Assembly (NCBI GenBank): GCA_905221605.1
Contig: CAJNDS010002300.1
Coordinates: 273,441-337,440 of the forward strand
Reading direction: 5' to 3'
Source of the DNA: Symbiodinium natans
Taxonomy: Eukaryota; Sar; Dinophyceae; Suessiales; Symbiodiniaceae
DNA length: 64,000 nucleotides
In this document: positions 23,149 to 35,100 of the stretch, one piece after another
Numbering within the stretch: position 1 is the stretch's first letter
How the letters are laid out: each line of letters opens with the position of its first letter
Translations under genes and position numbers: made by a program
The notes under the pieces: generated by a model
What the model saw: only the letters and a program-made list of their open reading frames with translations
Told to the model about the DNA's origin: nothing
The model's database searches: none

Positions 23149-26100
23149 GTTTGGGGGGGGTTTAGGGTTTAGGGTTTAGGGTTTGGGTTTAGGGGGGGCT
23201 CAGATGAGTTCGGTTTGCTTTTCATGTTTTCAGGTAGCCACAGCCGCGGATTGACGCGCAAAGATGGAAGCAGTGACTACAGCGCCCAAGTCCCCAAGTG
23301 CACCGGGTGGGCATCCTTGGGTAGTTAGTTGCAGACTGCTGACTTCGGGAGTCTGAAAGGGGTCGGTTGAGAGTGTTGGGGTGTATTTGCAAGGCTGGCG
23401 AGGATGAGAAGCCTAAAGAAACATTCCGTCCTTGCTCCCTGAAAGGCGATCGACTTGCTTCGCCAGATGCCGATGGAGAAGGTGCGGTCCGGTACGGTAC
23501 ATGGGGTTTAGGGTTTAGGAATTAGGGTTTTGGGTGGTGTGCCTGGTAAAGCCATGTAAGGCCTTTTACACATGAACGTCATTTCTCGGCGCCCCAAGCT
23601 CCAGGCACCCTCTACCAAAACTGCCGAAGAAATTCAAGCCGGCCGTTAAGCATGCCGAAGCCTCAGGCCGTAGACCCTTTAAGCCCTCACTTGTCAGGGT
23701 TAAGGGGTTGGCTATTGGGCCTGTTTTCTTAAAGGTGCTGCGTGGCATTGGATGTTCCATACGGCAACTGTGCTCACCATGCAATCTCTATCGAGATCAT
23801 GCTGAGCTTTCTCGGCGGCGCGCTGTCATCTAAACCCTAAAACCCTAAACCCTAAACCCTAAACCCTAAACCCTAAACCCTAAACCCTAAACCCTGAACC
23901 CCAAACCCCCCAAACCCCATGCCCGCAAGGTCGACAAGCACGTATTACAAAGCTACAGCACGATGCGAGATCGATAGGCATACGATGCAAAGACCCACGG
24001 TGAATCTTATGACCCGAACCCCCGCCAAACTCTGGCCAACAGTTAGAAGCCCAAAGAGCCCAATACCCCTTAATTAAGGAATATTCCTTAAATCAAAATA
24101 AGGAGCCATTTATAATTTAAGCCTATATTCCTTGATTAAGGGGTATTGGGCTCTCTGGGAAGAGCTCATGTGATCTTCGTTGCAGCGCTCGCCCCGCTCC
24201 CAACCGTCCAAGCTGGTGGAGTTTCCCCGCCTGGGCCGACGATGGCTATTCCGTTTTCCCTGCCTTTTTCCGGTTGCAACCGCTCTGGCTGCAAGCCTTG
24301 TTTCTCAACGTTCATCTTGGCTTTGAAGCCCAATCCTCTGGACAGCCCGAGTGCCGAGTGGCCTTTTGGTTGCGTTGGCCTGTGCACTTGCCGGGGTGCT
24401 TGGAGGAAGGACGCAAGTTTCGCTCGCGCACTGCCAGTAACCACTAGGACGAGCACTCCTGCTTTGGGAAGTTACGTACAGGTGGCCCGGTCGCACATGT
24501 GAAGGCATGTATACGGCAGCATTGATGACTTGAAACGAACGCTGCACACTCGGCGCATGAGCCTTCCTTTGGCTTCGGTCTTTCCTTGCGTGCCTTGCCT
24601 GCTTTCTTGGGGGTGGCTCCCTATCCCTTGGGCTTACCCCTCCCGGACGTTTGAGCCCTAAGTTGGGGATTCAAGCTGGCTACGCTGTTTCGGGGGAAGG
24701 CACACTCCGAAATTTTCAGCCCTGGAAGCCCCTGAAGCCCGAAACCCTAAACCCTAAACCCTAAACCCGCCCCCAAAGGTGGAGCCTTCGGTTGTTTCCT
24801 TCAACACCACCGTGGCTGCCTGCGCACGGGGCACCGCATGGAGGCGACCATTGCCATGCCAAAGATTGAGAGGAGGGTTGAGACATCTTCACACCACCTT
24901 CAAGCTTCGCAGGATGAACCCCAGACCTCATTCCCTTGTTACCTCCAACCACCCAAAGAGCCCAATACCCCTTAATTAAGGAATATCCCTTAAATCATAG
25001 AAAGGATCCCTTTATAGTTTTTGGCGATATTCCTGAATTAAGGAAAGGATCCCTTTACAATTTAGGCGATATTCCTGAATTAAGGGGTATTTGGGCTCTC
25101 GGGTATGCCTTGAGCATGGCGGTTTGCAAACCAATGGATGCCTTTGCTCCCCTTATCTTGTGGCCAGCCGCTCGATCGAGCTCCTTTCGGTGATGCACAA
25201 GAAGCAGGCCCAGAATCTCGGGGTGCGAAGGATGCCATGGTAGCAAACCCTTGCTTTGGTAGGGCGTCGACGAAGCATGCGGTTTTCTGGGGGCAACCTG
25301 GCAAGTCGCTTTCTCGAGTAGCCTAGCCTTGCAGGGCAGGGCACACCCAGACTCAGACGAAGACTCCCTGAAAACCCTAGCGGAACTCATCTATGCCATC
25401 CCCGAACTAGAGTATTCCTGTACATGATTGCGTGATGGTTGAGGGTGAAAGGAAGTGGGTGTACGTGCTCAGTGCAGGTCCAGCCCAACATCAAGACGTT
25501 CGGGGCTTGCATAAGCCAGGGCCTAAGCGTCGTGTTGGGCGTCGAGGGCTTCATGTCATTGATCACAGGATATTGACATCTATTGACTAGGATTCAGGAT
25601 TTCACGGCGAGTCTAGATGGAACGAGGCAAGGTTCAGGCATTCTTTATCCACTGTGTGAGTATGTGAGAACTACGGTCGCCTGAAGGCCATTTGAAACCC
25701 AGAAGCTTGCACTCAAAGAGCCCAATACCCCTTAACAAAGGAATATTCCTTAAATCAGAATATGCATCCCTTTATATGTTAAAGCTATATTCCTTAATTA
25801 AGGAATATGGCTTAAATCATAATAAGGATCCCTTTACATTTTACGCTATATTCCTGAATTAAGGGTGTATTGGGCTCTCTAGGTAGAGGGCTATCCCTAA
25901 ACCCTAAACCCTAAACCCTAAACCCTAAACCCTAAATCCTAAACCTTAAACCCTAAACCCTAAACCCTAAACCCTCCTCAGAGGTGCCTCGGAACGTGCA
26001 AGCCACTGGACGCTGACGGTGGAACTTCTGAGGCCTTCCGGAGCTGCGAGTCTTGCCAACTGCCTGCGATAATCAACCCTAAACCCTAAACCCTAAACCC

Positions 26101-29100
26101 TAAACCCTAAACCCTAAGCCCTAAACCCTAAACCCTAAACCCCAAACCCTAAACCCTAAACCCTAAACCCTATAACTCCACAGATACCACAGCCCGCCTT
26201 CGAACTCATGGCTCGAAGGCTTCGGGTCCCAAACTGTGTCTGCAGTTTTGAAGGCGAGGTCGGCACACACAAGGCTTCAGGAAGCTTCCTGGAAACCCGG
26301 AAGGGTTTAGGCTTTAGGGTTTAGGGTTTAGGGTTTAGGGTTTAGGGTTTAGGGTAGCCAGAACCTGCGACCCCCAAACTCAATGCCTTGCCTCTTCGAG
26401 GCAGCTCGCTGCAGCTGCCTTGGCTCCGGACGGCCCCGTCGCCACCAGCGCCGCCGCCCGCACGGACCCGCTTGGGGGGTTTAGGCTGGCAGGGGATTTA
26501 GGGTTTAGGGTTTAGGGTTAGGGTTTAGGGTTTAGGGTTTGGGGTTTAGGGTTTAGGGTTTAGGGTTTAGGATAGTAGGGGCTACCTTATTGGGGTCCTT
26601 ATTTGTAAAGGGATTTTACTATTTGGGAGGTCATTTTACGGGGTTTCTTATTTTCGTAGACCCCACTTGAGCTGCAGTTGTCAGTTGACTACAGTTGAGC
26701 TTGACAACGGCGCGTTTGTATGCCGTAGTCTTACCTGGGCTCGCGTCAGGGCTCTTCAGCAACTAATTTTTTCAGTGCAGCATTCGGAAGAGCCCCTCCA
26801 ATTCTGCCATGTTCTGCCCTGCTAAGCGCGAGCCTCGCCCTTAAAGCTTCCCTAAACCCCAAACCCCAAACCCCAAACCCCAAACCCCAAACCCTAAACC
26901 CTAAACCCTAAAACCTAAACCCTAGACCCTAAACCCCAAACCTTCATTGGGCATCCAAGGTGAGTGCATTCGGCAAGTCGCGGAGGCCGTGACCGCAAAC
27001 CTTAGGGGTGCACAGCTTAGCAACCCTGGTTGAGGGTTTTTTCGGGTTTCGGGTTCAGGGTTTAGGGTTTAGGGTTGACGGGTATATACCCCTAATTTCG
27101 GAAAGCCCCAAATTCCACAATGCACCCAAGAGACCACACATCATGGTAGAGCATGGTAAAGTGTGGGCCCGCAGCAATCAGCATTAGATCCGGCAAAGCG
27201 TCCACAATCTCCCACAATCCCAAAGCAAAGCCTTCAACGGAATGTCAGATAGGGTTGCCGCCGCTCTGCCCCAAACTTCGGCTGAGAGCGAGTTTCTTTC
27301 AACACGCTTTGACTCTGATGGGCTAGCATCACTTTACGTCAAACATGCAACGACTTCCCATGTCTTATTCACGAGGGGGGAGAAGATGACTCGAAGTGCT
27401 GAGTATTTTTCGGAACCTGATCTGGGTGTCCGACTCTCTGGACGTGAGGGAGAGCCTTTTGGTTAGTTGTCGAATGGAAGGTTTGGTGAGTGGGAAATTT
27501 TGAACTGAGTTGCTGCAAACAAGCGGAATTGTTCAGCACCTTAAACCCTAAGCCCTAAGCCCTAAGCCCTAAGCCCTAAGCCCTAAACCCTAAACCCTAA
27601 ACCCTAAGCCCTAAACCCTAAACCCTAAACCCTAAACCCAAAACTAAACCCTAAACCCTAAACCCTAAGCCCTAAGCCCTAAACCCTAAACCCTAAACCC
27701 TAAACCCTAAACCCTAAACCCTAAACCCTGAACCCTAAACCCCAAAGCCCTGAGCAAAGATCTTGGCACCCTCAACCTGGCGCGTTTCCAAAGTCTCGAG
27801 ACCTCGAGAGGTGGCAAGAGGCGCTGTTCATCTTCAGCCAATTCAGTCATGTGAAAGGTGGGCCCCACTGGAATTTTAAGTTACCCTAAACTCTACACCC
27901 TAAACCCTAAACCCTAAACCCTAAGCCCAAACCCTAAACCCTAAACCCGAAACCCTAAACCCTAGCCTCTAAACCCTAAACCCTGGGTTTGCAAAGTTCT
28001 TGCGAAGGCTCGGCCTTCACCGGTTGCTGATTTCGGTCTGCGCGGGATCCGTCTGGGTTTGCTCAAGGCCCTCGCATTGACGGATGTTGGACGAATCCCT
28101 AGAGGACTGCTAGGAAAAGGGGGAAATTTCCCAATTCCTTCCGTTTTGTGAGCACCCTTGGAGCTTTCGGGCTGGACGGAGGCCGTGGTGCCCCGAATCT
28201 CTTCGTCTACACCGCGGCAGTCGCCGCTGTGGCTGGCACCTCCAGGCAGGAGCCACTTGCAGAGCCAGGATGTCGGGCCCTGAGGGGTCTCTTACTGTTG
28301 GTTCGTAGGGAATGGGGGAATAAGGTACCATAGATAATCCCTTAAGGGTTTCTAGGGGATATATGGTACCTTCTTACCCCACCAGCAGTAAGGCGGCTGG
28401 AATCTCGGTTGGGGATGGGCTAGGGCCCCGCTCTATTTTGCTCTATATACCATATTCGGGGAAGTGGCTGTCCTGCACATTTCCCCTTACCTACTGCCTT
28501 TGTTCGTGGTCTGCTTCTTTGGTTTGAAAATTGCTCTATCACTTCCTTCTGTCTTAAGAAAATAATCGGCTTTGATGGTATAGCCGCGTTGAGACCCCAA
28601 GCCAAGCGCAGGTGGCAGTGGGCCCTTGAGCTTTACACTGCAGCTCGGTTGAAGTTTTCAGGAGAGACCTGTTGAGAATGAACGACTCGAGAAAAGGGAA
28701 AGGATGGAAAGGGAAGACCACATGTGAGAGAGATAGCTTGAGAGACCCCCTTCTTTGTTAGTCACTCTTGGTCCTTTTCCTTTTTGTTCCCTTGCTGGCT
28801 TTTCTTTGAGGAAGCTTGCGGCAAGGGGCTCCGACCAGACGCGGCGCTGGCGGGAGCCGCGCCCCTTGGCCTTGGCGGCTTCTCCGGGGAAGATGCTGCG
28901 GGCTTCAAAGGAAGGGAGCTCTCAGCATCTCAGAACCCTAAACCCTAAACCCTCAACCCTCAACCCTAAACCCTAAACCCTAAACCCTAAACCCTAAACC
29001 CTAAACCCTAAACCCTAAACCCTAAAAGTCTCTTCCAAGGCCTTTGCATGCAAGAAGCTCACACCCGCAAACGAGAATTTTTTTCCCTCTCTTTGGTGCC

Positions 29101-32100
29101 CTTGTTGAGAGCTGGTTCAGGATGTCCGCTTTGGAGGGCCGCTGGCAGGCTGCTGCTGCCTTCCTCTCGGACCTGCGGCGAAGCAATGTCCGCCCCGGGA
29201 CGCAGCTTGGCTTGCTTTTTGTTTCCAAATCGGTTTCCACGGCTCATCGCTGCTTTGTTTTTGCAGAAGGGGCCGACTGCTTTTGTGAGGATGGACGGTT
29301 TCGGGCGCCGGGGTCACCAAGTTTACATGAATGCCTGGCAGATGTAACAGAACTAGCGCCATCAGTGATCATGAATGGCGGCTGCTCGCAGCAACTAACT
29401 GCTAGTGAGCAAGATAATCCCCTCCCCCTAGTATAAACCCCCCCTCCCCTACTCCCCAACATTAAAGAGCCCCCATTATAGTTACATCATATTGGGGTTT
29501 TGAATATTAGGGGGTAGGGGAGGTTTAATATTAGAGGGAGGGGATTCAAGAATCCAGGTCTTGAGAGGTCCTGGAGGTTCTTGCGGCAACCATGCTGCTC
29601 AGGGCTGCGTGGGGAAGGATGGCAGCCTGTTAGTTCCCATGGCCGGCAGTCCTTTCTCAAAACCCGCAAAGCTCCAAGGAAACGCCTGCAAACCTAAACC
29701 CAAAACCCAAAACCCAAAACCCAAGACCCAAGACCCAAGACCCTAAACCCTAAACCCTAAACCCTAAACCCTAAACCCTAACCCTAAACCCTAAACCCTA
29801 AACCCTAAACCCTAAACCCTAAACCCTAAACCCTAAACCCTAAACCCTAAACCCTAAACCCTAAACCCTAAACCCTAAACCCTAAACCCGAAACCCTAAA
29901 CCCCAAAAGCTGTTTGGATGCCTGAGCCAACCAGCTAGGCCTTTGGTCACAGCTGCGCTCGGGGCGTTCGGCTCCGCCTGGCTGCGAGGCCTGAGAACCC
30001 CGAACGCGCGGATGACGGGCTGTTTAGGGTTTAGGGTTCAGGGTCTAGGGTTCAGGGTTTAGGGTTTAGGGTTTAGGGGATCCAAAACGAGTGGAGTCGG
30101 TGAGGTTGCTGAAGCGTGACGGTGCTGGGCTGCTGATGTTGTGTCTAATGCTATGAGGTAAGACGTCTCGAGCTCCGAAGGGTGTGCCATCCTTGTGCAA
30201 GGGGGCATGTCATCTCGATTTGTGCACTTGCATGCTCAAAAACACACTGAACCTTTGTTTTCGTACAGGGCCAGCCTCATATCATGGCATGCCCAAGTTG
30301 CCGTAGCCGGAACAGGCCCCACTCCTTTCTTTCACCCTGCAACTGGGGGACTTCAGACTCTTGTAGATCCTTACTCCGTGCAGGCTCGGCCATAGGTCTC
30401 TGCAGGCCCGAGCATAGCCAAAGACAAGTTCCTTGAACGACTCAAGCATACTCAAGCTCACAGCCCGTCTGAAGATGTCACTTCGGATGTTTCCCCTTCT
30501 TCTTTCTGTCCTTCATCGGGAGTATAATAGGGGTTCCTTTATTCCCTATTAAGGGCTGTGTGTATACTAGAATCCCTATAAGGGGGAACCTCTCCTAGGT
30601 AGGATAAGGGGAGGCCCGAAAAAGGGAACCCTTGTAACCCTCTTCTGGCTCTCTTAAACAGGGACCTTGTTCAGAGGGTCTTTCTCCTCAAGGTCCTATC
30701 CTATCCCCCAACCTCCGAAGATGAGGCCTGGAGCTCTTCGCCGAGCTGCGGCCGGGCCTGAGGTTGGGGATGGTCGGGGGTGGTGAGGGAAATTTTCATT
30801 AGGGTTTAGGGTTTAGGGTTTAGGGTTGAGGGTGACTTGCAGCTGTCTGAAGTGCCGCCAAGTCAAAGGAAGAGCCCTTAGTTCGAGACTCGACCGGCCT
30901 CATAAGGCCCTATGGCAGGAGTTGAGGCTTGAGAAGAGGTTCCCCAAAGAGCCCAATACCCCTTAATTCAGGAATATTCCTTAAGTCATATTCAGGATCC
31001 CTTTATGATTTAAGGTATATGCCTTAATTAAGGAGTATTGGGCTCTCTGGGTCCCAAAATTTTCAGAGCCCTGGACTCTGCTGGACTTTGATGCCTTGCG
31101 CGCCAACGGGATTCGGAGCCCTGCGTGTTGCTGCCAGGCCAGACACACCTCTGCTGAACGCGGCGATCGGTCTCTGTGCCGCTGGCCAGGCAGGTTGATG
31201 TAGAGCCTTCAAGCCCGGCCTCAGACTCATCCGAACTCCGTCCTAACCGTTCTACAGGGGGTCGCTAACACTGTTGGTGCAGAGCCCTCGAAGCGGCAGA
31301 CGCTGCGCAGATGCGAGGCGTGGAAGCTCGCGCTGTCTCTGCTCCAGGCCCCCTCGAATCTCCTCAGTGCAGTTTTTTTTTGAGGATGTTTCGGAGGATG
31401 TTTCGGAGGATGTTTTGGAGGATGTTTGAGAGATCGGGTGCCTTCTTTGGTCTGTTTGTAGGAAGGAAGGTTCAGGGTGGCTCTGATGTTGATGTCCTCG
31501 TCAGCTCCCAGCCCTGAGCCCTAAAGAAACCTTTAGCCTGGCTAGAGTCCACCATAGCCCCGGAGAACCCGCTGCTAAGTGGCAACGCCGTATGTCTTCT
31601 GCCAGGGGATGCTCCGTTCTGGACCAAGGCTCCCGATGACATGGGAAGGGTTCGCAGTGGCTTCATATGTTCCAGGGCTGTGGAGGCAGGGTATGGATTT
31701 TGGGGTTTTCGATTTTGGGAGGCCAGCGTGCAGCGACAGGGGCCAGTATTCGTATGGGTCATCCTGTTGTTTAGGGTTCAGGATTAGGGTTGTCATTCTG
31801 CCCTCCTGGTTCAGGGCAGTTTAGGGTTTAAAATTCAGGGTTAAGGCGGTTTCCCTGTGGTTCATGGTGGGTTCGGCGTTTAGGGCTTCGGGTTCAGGCT
31901 TGAGGGTTTAGGGTGGGTAGCGTCTGAGCAGCAAACCACTACGACTACGACTGCGTCGACGACGACGACGACGACGACGAAGACGACGACCACGACGACC
32001 ACGACGACCACGACGACCACGACGACCACGACGACCGCGACGACCACGACGACCACGACGACCACGACCGCCACGACCACCACGAACGGAGAGCCCAGGC

Positions 32101-35100
32101 CAACTGTCGAGTCCTTCAATGCTGCAGCCAGCGCCTGCGCTGCTGCCGCCCGCTGGGAGGCCTGTTCACACAGCTCCGCTGGGAGGCCTGTTCACACAGC
32201 TGAAGGCTCTCATCATGACAGCGCAGGACACCGCCACAGTCCGTGACCCCCCCCTGACATCAGCCAAGCGCAAATCAGAGCCAGGTGAGCGGAGAGTCAG
32301 GGATTCAAGTCTTTGAAGCTCTCGTCTAGGCCCGAAATTCAGGGTACAAAACTTGTAAGCTCACAGCCTCTCTTGCCATGAAGGCCAAATTGAAGCCACA
32401 GCCTAGGCTCAGTTGCACTGAGTGTTTTGTGGTTTCACCTGAATCTGCACACCCCAGCTTTCTCACGTGCATCTTTTCGTAGGGAGTTTTTACGAGACAT
32501 TCACAACAGCAGAACTCGTCAAGCTCGTTAGAACCAAGAATATTGTTTCAAGCCCTCAACACGCGGTTTGTAGCCGAAGGGAAAACATTTTGCAGGTGGC
32601 GTCGGCCCTTGTCGCGGCTATGAAAGGCTCGGTCTGCCGAAGCTGTCGACCAGTTTCATTCTTGACCCTGTACATTCCGGATGCTTCAGGGTTTCCGCAG
32701 AAAGCCAGAAGTTTGGGACTTCGACTTAGGACGTCAGGCTTCAACTTTAGTAGTGACTGTCATTCCCGAGGGTGATAGAGGAGTTGCGCTGTGCTCGCTG
32801 AGAGGCCCGGCTGTAAACCATTTTTGTTCGACTTTGTACAACCCGATATGCGCGTGTATTCAAAACACGAGTCGCAACACTTCCTCGGCGTGGGGGCCCA
32901 CGATCAGCAGCTTTTCCTAGAACATTTCTCACGGGGGGGGGGGGGGGCGGGCCCGTGCGCGGGGGGCACGAAAGGGGACGGGGTTCAGGGCTTGGATGAT
33001 CCATTGGATGGGGTTTCAGGGTCTACTGAGTTTACTGAGTCTACTCGGCATTCTGCCTCATGTGCTGTAGAGTATGTGCTTACTCAAATGCCTCTGGCAG
33101 GTCAACCCACTCTAGCCCACCGCACTCAACCCGATTTGCATTTGCTGGAGCTTGTGTTGAAGGTTGGGACCTGTTTAGAGTTTTTGTGATGCTGATCAGG
33201 AGTCGGGATGACGCCAGACAAAGTGAGCATCAACACGCTTCTTCACGCAGCTCTGCCGAAAAGACAGTTCGCCCGAATACCTGAACACCCATCTGACATT
33301 ACGCTTCGCAAGCCCAAAGCATCCGAACCTCCGAGATCCATCCGAGTTGCTACCAACATGGTTACGAAAACTGCACTCTTGCACACTAGTGCCAGAAGTT
33401 TCGCGCCCCAGAAACCCTCAGAACCTGGCCCAAGCTGGATCCGGGAGACGCAGTCACGCCGGAGTCGTCTTGAAAGCTCTGAAACTCTAAGCAGGCAAAG
33501 CCGGGAACTGATCCGAGCACCGAGGTAGAAGGTTTGAGACCGAAAGTCCCATCAGCACCACAAAGCCCCTCTTTTTGGGCATGTTCGGGGGTGACCATCT
33601 GCTGCAAAAAGTGTTCTTTCCAGGCCCATGAGCTGGCCTTGCAGTGGCCCAGGGCCCTCCATGTGTTGCGGCAGAGCCAGGCCACTTGGGGGGTTTAGGG
33701 TTTAGGGTTTCGGGTTTCGGGTTTAGGGTTTAGGGTTTAGGGTTTGGGCTGAATCGGATTAGGTTTCAGAAATTTCAGGGCGTTCATTTGTCACAGCTGT
33801 GTTCGTGTTTCGAGGCCTCGCATCAGCCCAGCCTCATCGCTGTCAACACGATGCTTGGCTTTTGGGGGGGGGGTTTCCGAAATTAGGGGTACCTTATTGG
33901 GGTCCTTATCATAAGGGAATCCTACTATTTAGGTGTTGTATTAGGGGTCCCTTATCTTCGTAAACCCCCTTAACATTTAGTCGGCAGGTTTGTGGGTAGC
34001 GTGAGGCATATGTCGGAGAGGCGGAAGGCGTCCAGAGTCGAAAGTTCGATTCCCAGGGCAGCATTGAGGCGGCGGGGGTTGCCTTCCTACACTTGTACTG
34101 TTCCGTATGGTTCCGCAGTTTCTCAGCTTAAGGAGGATAGTCTCGGAGGCCAAGAGCCTTGCACACCTTAGATCCAACAATGCTGTGAGCCCCCATCAGC
34201 TCAATGATTCTTTCTGAGACTCAAGCCCTAGCCAAAGTCCACTTCAGTGACTTCAGTGCCGTCTCTGTTCTGTGCTCTTGCTGTGCCCTTTCTATCCTTT
34301 TTCGCTGCACTCTGCGCAACCGCGCTGTATCTTCTCTGTCCACCATCCCTGTTCCCAAAAGAGCCCAATACCCCTTAATAAAGGAATATTCCTTAAATCA
34401 GAAGAAGGATCTCTTTGTAATTTAACCTATGTTCCTTAATTAAGCGGTATTGGGCTCTCTTGGTTCCGATCTAATCTCCCGGCAGTTCCACAAAGCCCCG
34501 CCTCAATCCTTGCCCAGCACGGCGGCGGCGCTGGGCAAGTCAGCCTGCTGGGAGGCGGAGTATTGGGCGACTGAGGAACCCAGAGAGCCCAATACCCCTT
34601 AATTAAGGAATATAGCTTAAATTATAAAAGGATCCTTATTCTGATTTAAGGAGTGTTCCGTAATTAAGGGGTATTGGGCTCTTTGGGTATGCCTATTCAG
34701 TGATGATCGTGGTGTTAGTGGTGACATGCGGTGCTGTAGCAAGGCACGTTGTTGCCTCTTCCCTCACGCGCCACTGGGGTTTACGTGCACCCTGACCCTA
34801 GTTGTTGAGGTTTTAAGCCCCCGACAGCAACCTCCAAGCACCCTTGTGCTTGCTGTTGTGTACAACATGCAGAACAAAAAGTTAGTATCGCTCTTTCGCA
34901 TTTTCTTGTTGCACTGTGAATAGTCGAGCTGCAGCGAGCTTGCATATGCAACCGTCAACAAGATAAACAAGCATGAACTCCGGCTATCAGGGCCGAACTC
35001 GTCAAGTGTAGGCCAACGCCCGCAAAAGGCGGTCGTCGAACTCTTCGACGAGATGGAGGCCCCCACTTTACGGAGGGCATCGCAACAAAGGGTCGTGAGG

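Noticed and set aside
31880-32119. Valine-rich 79-residue minus ORF
   Set aside because: A translation of the GACCAC microsatellite.
34040-34065. tRNA T-arm-like agttcgattccc
   Set aside because: Flanking bases do not form the stem and no other tRNA element is near.
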